Assembly (NCBI GenBank): GCA_019279435.1
Contig: JAAALK010000082.1
Coordinates: 23,655,034-23,719,033, forward strand
DNA from: Zizania palustris
Taxonomy: Eukaryota; Streptophyta; Magnoliopsida; Poales; Poaceae
DNA: 64,000 nucleotides
Direction: 5' to 3'
The notes under the pieces: model-generated
Databases searched by the model: none
What the model was told of the DNA's origin: nothing
The model's input: the letters and a program-made list of their open reading frames with translations, nothing else
Position numbers and translations under genes: made by a program
Shown here: positions 44,259 through 56,424 of the stretch, one piece after another
How positions within the stretch are numbered: the first letter of the stretch is position 1
Layout: every line of letters starts with the position of its first letter

Positions 44259-47200
44259 TGTCACACCCAGATTTAATAAATCCAGACCTTTATTGAAATT
44301 CCATAGAAAATCAATAAACCAAGACGTTCATCACACGACCACGTACAATACGATCAATAATTCACGGTTCATAGACCGTATTAGTACAAAAGTGAATAAA
44401 GGTGAAGAGAAACTAATAAAATAAAGGTCCTAGATGAACGCCTACTTCCAGTCTTGCCTTGACTGGGTCGCTACTCCAGACCTTCATCCTCCTCGTAGTA
44501 GACGGGATCTGGTGGTGTAAGTTAACGGGGGTGAGTACAAACGTACTCAGCAAGCCACCGGATGCAAATATAATGCAGAGTAATAACAAGGGAGATAGTG
44601 GCTAATTTTGCGGAAAAGCATAATTTGTAAAGCAATTAAATGTGATCAATTTATTAGTACTAAAATATAAACATGTGTATGCATCATCATCTTCTAACTC
44701 GAGGGGTACAGTCAGCCCACCCTCGCTCAACAGTCCTTACATGCTATGAATAACTCAATCATTCAAACAATTGTAAACTAACTGCGAGAAGTCACACAAT
44801 CCGCCCTTGACCGTGGGCTCGGCTTTTCGAAAAGATTTAATACTCTTATCAGAGGTGTACCACTGTACCCATAAGGCACGCACTCATCACTTACACCAAA
44901 GTGTAACGAGATGACCCATACCACGAGAACTCGTGCCAAAACCTTCCATATCGTCCGCCTCAACCCGACAACACCCTCTTATGGGTTTCATATGGTGCCT
45001 CGACGCGTCGAGCCAACACCATACCCCCCTTGAGCCACGTCGGTCCAAGTCACCCGCAGGTTGCCCCTTGCCCCCTCCACTATGGTGCATCGAGTCGGTT
45101 TGTTCCATACATTCAGTTAGGACTTACCCATTAGACTTGTGGTTAGTACGGAAGTGCTTTGCAACAGATCCCGTAGACCGGTCCTTATAGTGCCCCAGGT
45201 GCGACCAACCAATGCCCTAGCTTGCACCCGGAACCCACCATACTTATAACATAGCCAACTCCAACAGAGTCCAGAGACGAGAATAACGGGGGAATACATA
45301 TAGTAGAATCCATCTATCTATGACTCATTCTTTTTATCCTATAGCAGTTGAGTCGGTACATTGGACACGATATAATATATTATAGTAGAGTGAGAAGGAG
45401 TTAAGGCTCAATAAGCATGGCTTGGGTTTGCACACAAGGACGGGGATCTAATAAATATAGTGTAGGGCTTGATATTTGACTAATGCAATATTATCCTATG
45501 AGTTATAGCGATAATTTATTAAAACATGGGCTCAATGATGAACAAAATGGGGGTTGTGACTTGCCTTGATCAGCAAATGGTAATGGAGGAACCTTGGGGT
45601 AAAACTCCGGCTCCTCGACGAACTCGTAGTCTTCTCGATACGGAAAAAAGTAAACATACATTTAATAAACAAACAAAATATCACAAAATACTAAGCATAC
45701 AAGTATTAGGGGTTTTAATGTGTGAAATAAAGCTTTATTATTCTGAAGTTATGTGAAAAACATTAAAGATTAGGTTTTAAGGTTTTTCCCAATTTATTTT
45801 ATGAATTAACATTTTATCCCTAAGGGGTTTTTATTTGTTTAATTAATAAGAATATTTTGGTTAACAGGAACATACTGTTTTTATGGAATTAATGTGTAGA
45901 GAATAAAATTCTGAATTTAACAAAATTTGAATGGTGAAATTTGGAGTTAAAATGAGCAAGTTATGAATTTTCAAAGTTTAAACAATTTTCTGGAATTTTA
46001 TTTAAACAGGAAATAGGTTTTGGTCCACGGTGAGCCAGGCCCATGGTGGACTGGGTTACTATGCGCGTGGACCGGATCAACCAAAGCCGTTGGATCTGGA
46101 TCCGGCGATCAGGCGTGAGGCGGGAGGGCTCAAGTGGCGATCAACGGTCGAGATCGCTCGATATCCCTTCAGGTTTGATCGATGGCCGGGATTAAATCCC
46201 ACGGGGGATTTAATTTTTATCGCCCGATCTCGATCGAACGGCCAGAACTCAATCCGGAATGGCACGTGGCGCCGAGGGTATTTTACCCTTCTTCACCAAC
46301 TCCAGCGATACTACGGTGAGCTATTCCGGTGACAGCGAGGGCCTAAAGACTTGGCTACTAGCTAAAATGGAACCAGGGGAGTGTGGGGAACACGACGGTA
46401 CCGGAGATGGCGACGATGGGGCAGTGGCGGCGGTCGACGACGAGGGTAGACCGTGGAGCTCTTCGGGTTCTCGACGGCGATGGCGATCCGGTGGCGCCCA
46501 CGGCCAACGGAGTGGATGCCGAGGTAGGGCGGGCTCCGGTGGTCATGATGGTGGCGACGACGTGGACGGTGGTGGATTTGCGTCGGTGGTGAGAGGTCGT
46601 CGGAGTCGAAAAAGAGCTGAAGGCCGAAATGAGGGTGGCGGCGCTCTGGTTTCGCTCTAGCACGGCTACAGTGGTGTGGGCGGAGTGCGACGAGCCAAGG
46701 GGTATTTATAGGGGGTTCGTCGGCGTCTAAACGGAAAGAAACCAAGGGGTTTCCTTCCCTATCCGGCGAGGGTTTCCAAACTCTCGGATAGGCTTCCATA
46801 ATCACGAAACTGCGTCGGCTTTAGATGGAATGGGGTCGTCGAGGAAACGAATCCGGGGTCGGATCGACGAAATCGGGCAGCCGGTGGCGAGAAATCGAAA
46901 GGAGATCGCCGGGAAAGGAAAGGGGAGGGGGATTCCATTGGAGACGATGGATCCGACAGGTGGCCCCCACCTGTCGGTGGGCGAACGAAAAAGGAAGGGC
47001 CGACAGGCGGGCCCCAGCGACAAGAGACTGAGGCGCGGGATAGAGAGGTTGACAGGCGGGGCCAAGCAGGGCGCGGGTGGGAGAGAGAGGAGGGGAGCGG
47101 CGCTGACAGCTGGGTCCCGCATGTCAGTGATGCGTGGGTTGGACTGGGCTGGGCTCGGGGACTTTGAGGGTTGAGGCCCATTAAGGTTTAAAATGTTTTT

Positions 47201-47459
47201 CTGAATTAAAATAAATCCAGTAATTCATTTATTTGATTAGAGGTTGAATCACTGTTGATAAAAAATTGTAAAAATTCCTAAAATTATATCTTGGCCTCTG
47301 GATTCTATCATAAATTTTCCAAGTTGAAATTTTGAATATTTCTCCCTATTTGGATTTATTAGGGCTCTTTTAGGGTTTTCTTTAATTCAATAATTACTTT
47401 AATTCCCTGAAAAATATATTTCCTTTATTTTATTTATTTTTAAATCTCGGGATGTTACA
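44259..47459 (-). repeat. 3' LTR of Tekay element
   Basis: About 3201 bp; plus-strand ends TGTCACACCC and GGGATGTTACA. It has a minus-strand TATA box (46703-46710) and a GC-rich block (about 46250-47160) that lies around it. Long open frames in this block occur on both strands and are shared with the other LTRs only as far as base composition dictates. Confidence 0.92.
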
Positions 47460-47501
47460 ATCCTATCCCCTTTACAGAGAATCTCGTCCTCGAGATTCGG
47501 A

Positions 47502-48865
47502 TCAATCCTCGAATAGCTTAGGATGCTGGGCTTTGAGTTCTTCCTCTTTTTCCCATGTAGCCTCCTCCACGGGATGATTGCTCCACTGAACCTTACAGAA
47601 GAGGATGACGCGACTCCTGGTGGTCCTTTCTTTGACTTCCAAGATCTTGATGGGCTTTTCCACATAGGTTAGATCTTCTTGAATGTTCAACTGTTGAAGA
47701 TCTACTTGCTCTGCTAGGACTCGAAGACACTTCTTTAGTTGTGACACATGAAATACGTCATGTACCCCAGCCAATGAGGGTGGTAGCTCCAACTGATAAG
47801 CGACTTCGCCTTGGCTTCGAACAATGGGAAAAGGTCCAATGTATCGAGGTGCCAACTTTCCTCTCATGTTAAACCATTGGGTGCCACGGAGAGGGGTAAC
47901 TCGGAGGTAAACATGGTCTCCCTCTTCAAAGGATAAATCCCGACGACGATTGTCCTCATAGCTCTTCTGTCCAGATTGGGCTGTCTTGAGTCGGTCTCTG
48001 ATAATCCGTACCTTCTCTTCAGCTTCCCGAAGGATGTCTGTTCCAAACACTTGGGATTCACTGGTTTGATCCCAAAGTAAAGGCGTCCTGCACTTACGTC
48101 CATATAAAGCTTCGAACGGGGACATCTGAAGGCTGGCTTGATAACTATTGTTGTACGAAAACTCGGCGTACAGTAAACTCTTGTCCCAAGTTCCTCCAAA
48201 ATCCAAGACACATGCCCGAAGCATATCCTCTAATATCTGATTCACCCTTTCAGTTTGTCCATTTGTCTGAGGGTGGTATGTTGTGCTGAAGTTTAATCTC
48301 GTTCCCATTTCCTCTTGAAGGTTTTTCTAGAATAGAGACGTAAACTGACTCCCTCTATCGGAGACTATCTTCTTGGGCACTCCATGAAGACACACTATGC
48401 GGGCCATATACAACTCTGCTAGTTTCGGGCCACTGAAGGTCGTCTTGACGGCTATAAAGTGAGCTACCTTTGTTAGCCGATCAATGATTACCCATATAGA
48501 ATCATATCCAAGTTGGGTCTTTGGGAATCCGGTGATGAAGTCCATACCGATCTCTTCCATTTCCATTCAGGCACTTTAAGTGATAATAGCCCTGTGGGTC
48601 TCTGATGTTCTGCTTTTACTCGTCGGCAGGTGTCACATTCTGCGACAAACTGAGCAATTTCCTTCTTCATGCTAACCCACCAATAACGTTCTTTCAGGTC
48701 CTGGTACATCTTGGTACTCTCGGGATGGATGGAGTACAGAGTATCATGGGCCTCCCTTAGAATAAGGGTCTTTATCTCCGGTTTATCTAGCACACAGATC
48801 CTGGTTCCAAACCATATGGTGCCATTCTCTTCCTCTGAAAATCCTGGGGCCTTGCCCTGTCTCAT
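47502..48865 (-). pseudogene. Tekay integrase with chromodomain
   Basis: Integrase of the chromovirus pol. N-terminal zinc module (48600-48865): HDTLYSIHPE and CDTCRR. Catalytic core: GMDFITGFP, VSDRGSQF and QTNGQTERV supply the DDE residues. C-terminal GPFPI/YQLELPP region, then a chromodomain near the end (YVEKPIKILEVKE, VQWSNHPVEEATWE) that in this lineage directs integration to heterochromatin. Breaks: a one-base deletion near 48570 shifts the frame at PEWK, and TGG is changed to TAG at 48327-48329 after SLF. The frame ends KLFED at 47502. Confidence 0.9.
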
Positions 48866-48916
48866 GTTCTTCTTAATGGCGGCTATATCCGGGTCTTCTA
48901 ACTGAGCCTCACGGAT

Positions 48917-50401
48917 CTATTCGAACAAGATAGGTTGGGTCTCCAAGGTGGCTAGATAGGCTCCTGTGGTTAACCCGAGATTTAACTTTTTCATCTCCTT
49001 ATATAGCAAAGGTGTGTGATCCTGAATCACGATGGCGGTGCAATATCCTTTATGACTTAATGCATCAGCTACCATGTTTGCTTTGCCGGGATGGTAATGA
49101 ATACCTAAGTCGTAATCCTTTATCAATTCTAACCATCGCCTTTGCCTAAGGTTGAGATCCGACTGCGTGAAGATATACTTCAAACTCTTGTGATCCGTAA
49201 AGACTTTGCAGCGGTTTCCGACCAAATAATGCCTCCATATTTTTAGGGTGTGCACAACAGCGGCCAATTCCAGGTCGTGCGTAGGGTAGTTTAGCTCATG
49301 GGGTCTCAACTGTCGAGAGGCGTATGAGACAACCTTCCCGTCTTGCATAAGAACACATCCCAATCCCTGTCGAGATGCGTCGCAATAGACATGGAAGTCC
49401 TTCCTGATATCTGGTAGGGTCAGTATGGGTGCTGACACTAGCCGGGTCTTGAGGGTGCGAAAACTTTCCTCACATTCGGGAGTCCATTCAAACTTATCTC
49501 CCTTCTGCAACAACTTAGTCATATGCTTGGCTATCTTGGAGAAGTTCTCGATAAATCGGCGGTAGTATCCTACCAAACCAAGAAAACTCTGTATCTCTGT
49601 TATGTTGGTGGGTGGCAGCCAATCCGTAACTGCTTCCACGGTGGCAGGGTCTATTGCGATACCTTGTGCGGAGATGATATGTCCAAGGAATTTCACTTTC
49701 GCCGTCCAAAATTTGCACTTTCTGTACTTGGCGTATAACTGATGTTCCCTTAGTTTTCCTAAGGTCAAACGGATGTGAGTCTCATGCTCATCTTTGTCCT
49801 TGGAATAGATGAGGATGTCATCTATAAATACCACAATAAACTTGTCCAAATATTCCATGAATACCTTATTCATCATATTCATGAAGAAAGCCGGGGCGTT
49901 GGTCAATCCAAAGGACATGACGGTGCACTCATAAAGTCCATAGCGGGAGGTAAAAGCCGTCTTGGGTATGTCCTCTTCTCGAATCCTCAACTGATGATAA
50001 CCAGACCGTAGGTCGATCTTGGAAAATACCATGGCTCCTTTCAGCTGGTCAAACAGATCATCGATCCAGGGTAAAGGATACTTATTCTTGATGGTCACCT
50101 CATTCAGGGCTCGATAATCTACGCACATACGCTTAGCCTTGTCCTCCTTCTTCTCAACGAAGATGACGGGGGCTCCCCACGGGGATGTGCTGGGTCTGAT
50201 GTAACCTTTCTTCTCAAGATCCTCCAATTGTTGCTTCATCTCAGCTAGCTCATTGACAGCCATCCGGTATGGTCGCTTGTAGATGGGAGTGGTTCTAGGT
50301 ACTAGATTAATCCAGAACTCAATGTCCCTTTTAGGTGGCATCCCTGGTAAATCCTCCGGAAATACGTCCGGGTACTCGCAGACCACTGGTATCTCCTCCA
50401 A
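48917..50401 (-). pseudogene. Tekay reverse transcriptase and RNase H
   Basis: 495-codon open piece. Reverse transcriptase motifs: RMCVDYRALNEVTIKNKYPL, SKIDLRSGYHQL, then the catalytic VVFIDDILIYS. RNase H follows with VYCDASRQGLGCVL, LELAAVVHTLK and VFTDHKSL, and LSHKG at the end. It is in frame with the protease, separated by a TAG at 50435-50437, and with the integrase zinc module, separated by a TAG at 48917-48919. The enzyme piece itself looks undamaged. Confidence 0.92.
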
Positions 50402-50434
50402 AGTAATCTGGTGTAGACAAGGTCTTCCGAACTT

Positions 50435-50800
50435 CTAACTTGGCATCTGGAATGTGACAACAGTCCCTCCTTCACTGGTCACAATTACTTTCCTCCGGGC
50501 ACATCTTATCACACCTTGGTGTTTGTTGAGCCAATCCATTCCTAAAATTAGATCCAGTCCTTGGCATTCTATTAGGATGGGGTCGGCCCAGAATATTAGG
50601 CCTTGGATATCCACCCATACCCTTGGACTATAAGAATGGGCTTGGGTTTGTTTGCCAGGGGTGTCTATTAATACTGTTCTTGCTAATTCACATTTGTTTA
50701 GATTATACTTCTCCACAAAAGTTGTTGAAATAAAGGAGTGCGTAGCTCCAGTATCAATTAATACCACTACAGGGGCCGAATATACTGTGAACTTACCCAT
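50435..50800 (-). pseudogene. Tekay aspartic protease
   Basis: Active-site motif VVLIDTGATHSFIS and the second conserved block LILGMDWLNKHQG. The open piece ends at TAG 50435-50437, in frame with the reverse transcriptase. Upstream the frame joins the zinc-knuckle region. Confidence 0.9.
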
Positions 50801-50946
50801 GACGATCTCGGGTGCAGCCTGAGCTTCCTCGGCGGAGACATGGTTGACGCGGGCGCGAACGGCAGGGTTGGCCGCGACTCCTTGTGTACGCTTGGGGTGG
50901 GGGCATTGGTGGGAATAATGCCCTTCCTAGCGATAGTTGAAGCATA
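50801..50946 (-). pseudogene. Gag zinc-knuckle region (damaged)
   Basis: Reads CFNYR, stop, EGHYSHQC, where a CX2CX4HX4C knuckle is expected. The second cysteine codon has become tyrosine and a TAG follows. This part is one frame off the capsid part, from a one-base loss near 50975 before the HDKHDKP sequence. Confidence 0.8.
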
Positions 50947-51978
50947 TCACGGGCTTGTCATGCTTGTCATGTAGAACTTTGCTTTCTTGGCAGGGGCAGT
51001 TGGAGCGGCTGGTGCGGCGGGAGCGGGGCGAGGATGTCCGGCTTCGGTGTTGGCAACGGGCGGCGCGGGATGGTACACTGGGCGCGGATGATATTGGGGC
51101 GCCGGTGGGGGAGGTGTAAAGTGTGGCCTCTGCGCCATGCCTTGGTTTTGGCGGAAGGCGATCATCCTTTTCTTCTTCGGATCAACCTTATTCTGCTCGG
51201 TCTCCTGGATGATTGCCTTGTTCACCAACTTTTGGAAGTTGGCGTAGTCTACGGAGACCAGCTGAAGGGAAAGCTCATCCTTTAGCCCCCGGAGAAACTT
51301 AGACTGTCGGGCCGTATCACTACGGACTTCCTTCGGCGCATATCGGGCCAGCCAGTTGAACTCGTGCAGGTATTCAGTCACGGACCTGCTTCCTTGTTGC
51401 AGATCCTGGAACTCCTGCTGCTTCTGGGCGATGATGCCATTAGGGACGTGGGCCGCGCGGAAAGCGGCGGAGAACTCCGCCCAAGTGTGGACGTGTCCCT
51501 CAGATAGAGTCTCGCGCAAGTTATCCCACCATTCTGCGGCGGGTACCTGGATTTGGTGGGCAGCGAAGGCTACCCTCTCCTGCTCAGTGCAAGTCAGGAG
51601 ATCCAACTTCTTCCCAATCGTCCTCAGCCAGTCACCAGCCTCCATGGGGTTGGTGGTGCTGGAGAATGTGGGAGGGAGGACTCAGAGAAACTCCGACAGT
51701 TGTGAGGTGGGTGCAGGAGCGGGAGTGGCGGGTCGAGGAATCTCGGGCTGTTGTTGGTGAAGACAGAAGAACTGAGCCTGCTGCTCCAGCATCTGGTTTT
51801 ACTGTTGTTGCATCTGGTTCAACAACGTGGATATTAACTGGTTCTGGTTGGCCATCATCTCGGCCAACGTGGGGTGGTTGGCGACTGGGGCCTGCCTCTG
51901 CCCAATCGCTCCCCATTGGGGCAGGTTCCCGTTGTCCCCTCCATTTTGGGAAGCATCGGATCCTTGATTGTTAGTCAT
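50947..51978 (-). pseudogene. Tekay Gag (capsid region)
   Basis: Start ATG at 51978 (MTNNQGSDASQNGGDNG). Glutamine-rich leader, then the retrotransposon Gag domain with AAEWWDNLRE, WAEFSAAFRAAHVP, FQDLQQGSRSVTEYLHEFN and LARYAP, and a proline-rich tail. Two stops (TAA after QMQQQ near 51800, TGA near 51680) split it. The longest open piece is 50947-51645. Function is particle assembly; this copy cannot make full-length Gag. Confidence 0.88.
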
Positions 51979-52440
51979 CCTGAAGTTTCCAAAACAGACA
52001 ATAATCTCTTAAGGGAAATGAGGCTAAGTTTTATTTCAAAATGTGTTATCCTTACATAAATCTTTTTATTTAATCTTCACTCATGCCTTATATTTGACAT
52101 GAGTGGCAATACAATCCAAAACAATAAAAAGGAAACAATCAACCGTAAAACTACGTCTAAGGCAGCTCGGGGGACGACTCGATCACGGGCTCGGTGGAGA
52201 TGGTCGGGGTGTTGGAGCTGGAGGGTCCGGCGGGAGGTGCACTGGGGGAAATCCTCTTGGGCCTCACTATGGGGATCCGAAGCGATTTCCGCTTGTGGGG
52301 CGGAAGGGGGCGACATCCTCTAGATCCTTCTGCAACTCCTTGATCTGCTGGCGAAGCTGTGTGGTGTTGGCGACGCTCTGATGTAGAAGCTCATTCTGGC
52401 ACCTCAATTCCTTAGCCTCGGCAGCCAACCGATGCCCCTG
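51979..52440 (-). pseudogene. C-terminal continuation of the leading ORF, and spacer
   Basis: After the TAG at 52441-52443 the same frame continues QGHRLAAEAKELRCQNELL and further coiled-coil-like sequence to about 52300, so the leading ORF was longer before this stop. The rest, to the gag start, is AT-rich spacer. Confidence 0.6.
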
Positions 52441-52962
52441 CTAGACCCGGCGTCGAAGTTCTCTGTTCTCACGGTTCAGATCCTCTAAAGAGTGACGACA
52501 GAAGTCAATCGTGTCGCGTTGTCCGTTGGCATCCTGCAGGGCCTCATAGTGGAGCTCGTCCATTGCCTCCAACAGGCGTACAGTGTGCCCAACGGCAGAG
52601 TGGCGCTGGGAGAGTGTGCTGATGTAGACGTTGTGTGGACTCCCTGGAGTGCGTAGGGGCACAAAGCGATAGTCCGTGTCGTAGAGCTCGCTGTCGTAGA
52701 TCACTCGGAGCTCGGTGAGGGCCTGAAGGGTGGTGCACTGACTGGCAACCAAAAAGGTGGGTCCTCCAGCTCGATAAGTGTGGGTTGTCTGCATAGAGGG
52801 CTGGATGACGATGGTGACCTCGTAGTAGCTCTCGTCCTCATCGGGGAAGACTCCGAGAAACATCGGCTCATGCTCGAATCCAAGGAAACTGACGAGCATG
52901 CGAAGCTCGCGGACGAATCCGGCCTCGTCGCAAAGAGTCCCACTCATGGTATGGACCGGCAT
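52441..52962 (-). CDS. Tekay leading ORF, function unknown
   Basis: 173-residue open frame starting MPVHTMSGTLCDEAGFVREL. The middle is not like any domain I can name (GGPTFLVASQCTTLQALTEL); the end is helical and coiled-coil-like (LEDLNRENRELRRRV). The homologous start is kept at 24151-24410, so it is a family trait, lying between the primer-binding site and gag. The TAG end may be a secondary stop. A role as an N-terminal extension of Gag or a separate accessory protein is possible; I cannot tell. Confidence 0.7.
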   Translation of the reverse strand: MPVHTMSGTLCDEAGFVRELRMLVSFLGFEHEPMFLGVFPDEDESYYEVTIVIQPSMQTTHTYRAGGPTFLVASQCTTLQALTELRVIYDSELYDTDYRFVPLRTPGSPHNVYISTLSQRHSAVGHTVRLLEAMDELHYEALQDANGQRDTIDFCRHSLEDLNRENRELRRRV

Positions 52963-53083
52963 CTACAAAAGAGAGAAAATTTTTGTGAACCTCCAGAAGA
53001 TGAGAGGATAAGTATTTTTGTAAGAAATTACAGTTTATATAAGTCCTAGTGTCAGGTCTATTTGGCTTCCTACAGTCAAGTCG

Positions 53084-53096
53084 GCTCTGATACCAT
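53084..53096 (-). promoter_or_regulatory. tRNA-iMet primer-binding site
   Basis: Minus-strand ATGGTATCAGAGC, two bases from the LTR at 53099. Confidence 0.92.
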
Positions 53097-53098
53097 CT

Positions 53099-56000
53099 TG
53101 TCACGCCCAGATTTAATAAATCCGGACCTTTATTGAAATTCTATAGAAAATCAATAAACCAAGACGTTCATCACATGACCACGTACAATACGATCAATCA
53201 TTCACTGTTCGTAGACCGTATTAGTACAAAAGTGAATAAAGGTGAAGAGAAACTAATAAAACAAAGGTCCTAGTTGAACGCCTCCTTCCAGTCTCGCCTT
53301 GACTGGGTCGCTACTCCAGACCTTAATCCTCCTCGTAGTAGATGGGCTCTGGTGGTGTAAGTCAACGGGGGTGAGTACAAACGTACTCAGCAAGCAACTG
53401 GAAGAAAATATAATGCAGAGTAATAACAAGGGAGATAGTGGCTAATTTTGCGGAAAAGCATAATTTGTAAAGCAATTAAATGTGATCAATTTATTAGTAC
53501 TGAAATATAAACATGTGTATGCATCATCATCATCTTCTAACTCGAGGGGTACAGTCAGCCCACCCTCGCTCAACAATCCTTACATGCCATGAATAACTCA
53601 ATCATTTAAACAATTGTAAACTAACTGCGAGAAGTCACACAACCCGCCCTTGACCGTGGGCTTGGCTTTTCGAAAAGATTTAATACTCTTATCAGAGGTG
53701 TACCACTGTACCCATAAGGCACGCACTCATCACTTACACCAAAGTGTAACGAGATGACCCATACCACGGGAACTCGTGCCAAAACCTTCCATATGGTCCG
53801 CCTCGACCCGACAACACCCTCTTATGGGTTTCATATGGTGCCTAGACGCGTCGAGCCAACACCATACCCCCCTTGAGCCACGTTGGTACAAGTCACCCGC
53901 AGGTTGCCCCTTGCCCCCTCCACTATGGTGCATCGAGTCGGTTTGTTCCATACATTCAGTTAGGACTTACCAATTAGACTTGTGGTTAGTACGGAAGTGC
54001 TTTGCAACAGATCCCATAGACCAGTCCTTATAGTGCCCCAGGTGCGACCAACCAATGCCCTAGCTTGCACCCGGAACCCACCATACTTATAACATAGCCA
54101 ACTCCAACAGAGTCCAGAGACGAGAATAACGGGGGAATACATATAGTAGAATCCATCTATCTACGACTCATTCTTTTTATCCTATAGCAGTTGAGTCGGT
54201 ACATTGGACACGATATAATATATTATAGTAGAGTGAGAAGGAGTTAAGGCTCAATAAGCATGGCTTGGGTTTGCACACAAGGACGGGGATCTAATAAATA
54301 TAGTGTAGGGCTTGATATTTGACTAATGCAATATTATCCTATGAGTTATAGCGATAATTTATTAAAACATGGGCTCAATGATGAACAACATGGGGGTTGT
54401 GACTTGCCTTGATCAGCAAATGGTAATGGAGGAACCTTGGGGTAAAACTCCGGCTCCTCGACGAACTCGTAGTCTTCTCGATACGGAAAAAAGTAAACAT
54501 ACATTTAATAAAAAAGAAATTATCACAAAATACTAAGCATACAAGTATTAGGGGTTTTAATGTGTGAAATAAAGCTTTATTATTCTGAAGTTATGTGAAA
54601 AACATTAAAGATTAGGTTTTAAGCTTTTTCCCAATTTATTTTATGAATTAACATTTTATCCCTAAGGGGTTTTATTTGTTTAATTAATAAGAATATTTTG
54701 GGTAACAGGAACATACTATTTTTATGGCATTAATGTGTAGAGAATAAAATGCTGAATTTAACTAAATTTGAATGGTGAAATTTGGAGTTAAAATGAGCAA
54801 GTTATGAATTTTCAAAGTTTAAATAATTTTCTGGAATTTTATTTAAACAGGAAATAGGTTTTGGTCCACGGTGAGCCATGCCCACGGTGGACTGGGTTAC
54901 TATGCGTGTGGACCGGATACCCCAAAGCCGTTGGATCTGGATCCGGCGATCAGGCGCGAGGCGGGAGGGCTCAAGTGGCGATCAACGGTCGAGATCGCTC
55001 GATACCCCTTCGGGTTGGATCGACGGCCAGGATTAAATCCCACGGGGGATTTAATTTTTATCGCTCGATCTCGATCGAACGGCCAGAACTCAATCCGGCA
55101 TGGCACGTGGCGCCGAGGGTATTTTACCCTTCTTCCCCAACTCCGGCGATACTACGATGAGCTATTCCGGCCACGGCGAGGGCCTAAAGACTTGGCTACT
55201 GGTTGAAATGGAACCAGGGGAGTGTGGGGAACACGATGGTACCAGAGATGGCGACGATGGGGTAGTGGCGGCGGTCGGCGACGAGGGTAGACGGCTGAGC
55301 TATTCGAGTTCTCGACGGCGACGGTGATCCGGTGGCGCCCACGGCCAACGGAGTGGATGCCGAGGACGGGCGGGCTCCGACGGTCATGATGGTGGCGACG
55401 ACGTGGACGGTGGTGGATTTGCATCGGTGGTGAGAGGTCGTCGGAGTCGAAAAAGAGCCGAAGGCCGAAATGAGGGTGGCGGTTCTCTGGTTTCGCTCTA
55501 GCACGGCTACGGTGATGTGGGCGGAGTGCGGCGAGCCAAGGGGTATTTATAGGGGGTTCGTCGGCGTCTAAATGGAAAGAAACCAAGGGGTTTCCTTCCC
55601 TCTCCGGCGAGGGTTTCCAAACTCTCGGATAGGCTTCCATAATCACGAAACCGCGTCAGCTTTAGATGGAATGGGGTCGTCGGGGAAACGAATCCAGGGT
55701 CGGATCGACGAAATCGGGCGGCCGGTGGCGAGAAATCGGAAGGAGATCGCCGGGAAAGGAAAGGGGAGGGGGGATTCCATTGGAGACGATGGATCCGACA
55801 GGTGGCCCCCACTTGTCGGCGGGTGAACGAAAAAGGAAGCGCCGATAGGCGGGCCCCGGCGACGAGAGACTGAGGCGCGGGATAGAGAGGCTGACAGGCG
55901 GGGCCAAGCGGGGCGCGGGTGGGAGAGAGAGGAGGGGAGCGGCACCGACAGATGGGTCCCGCATGTTAGTGACGCGTGGCTTGCACTGGGCTGGGCTCGG

Positions 56001-56301
56001 GGACTTTGAGGGTTGAGGCCCATTAAGGTTTAAAATGTTTTTTTGAATTAAAATAAATCCAGTAATTCATTTATTTGATTAGAGGTTGAATCACTATTGA
56101 TAAAAATTTGTAAAAATTCCTAAAATTATATCTTTGCCTCTGTATTCTATCATAAATTTTCCAAGTTGAAATTTTGAATATTTCTCCCTATTTGGCTTTA
56201 TTAGGGCTCTTTTAGGGTTTTCTTTAATTCAATAATTACTTTAATTCCCTGAAAAATATATTTCCTTTATTTTATTTATTTTTAAATCTTGGGATGTTAC
56301 A
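53099..56301 (-). repeat. 5' LTR of Tekay element
   Basis: About 3203 bp, minus-strand start TGTAACATCCC. TATA box on the minus strand at 55544-55551, which would give a U3 of about 750 bp and a long R/U5. GC-rich block around the TATA box at about 55090-56000. Confidence 0.92.
55544..55551 (-). promoter_or_regulatory. Tekay 5' LTR TATA box
   Basis: TATAAATA on the minus strand, CCCTATAAATACCCC context, kept in the other LTR at 46703-46710. Confidence 0.7.
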
Positions 56302-56306
56302 GGACT
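56302..56306. repeat. Target-site duplication, right (GGACT)
   Basis: Second copy of GGACT, matching 44254-44258. Confidence 0.93.
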
Positions 56307-56424
56307 CCCCGACGAGATAAGAGTGACCTAAAGACTACTACACCGGAGGGTCTAGGGAAAGGCTAAAAGGTTATCTAAGGAAACATCTTTTTGACCATTC
56401 GGACGAAGCATAGACAGTTGATGC

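Larger units (their letters stand above)
44259..56301 (-). mobile_element. Full-length Tekay-type gypsy retrotransposon (chromovirus)
   Basis: 12,043 bp on the minus strand with LTRs 44259-47459 and 53099-56301 and a perfect GGACT target duplication. Order: 5' LTR, primer-binding site 53084-53096, a leading ORF (52441-52962), gag (50940-51978), protease, reverse transcriptase, RNase H, integrase with chromodomain (47502), 3' LTR. Long LTRs and a C-terminal chromodomain fit the Tekay chromovirus lineage. Stops and frameshifts in gag and pol make it non-autonomous. The LTRs differ by scattered changes, clearly more than those of the SIRE element. Confidence 0.93.

Noticed and set aside
44778..45299. 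Small frames repeated at 53730-54142 and 23012-23194
   Set aside because: They recur because they lie at the same place in Tekay LTRs; no domain and no consistent start.
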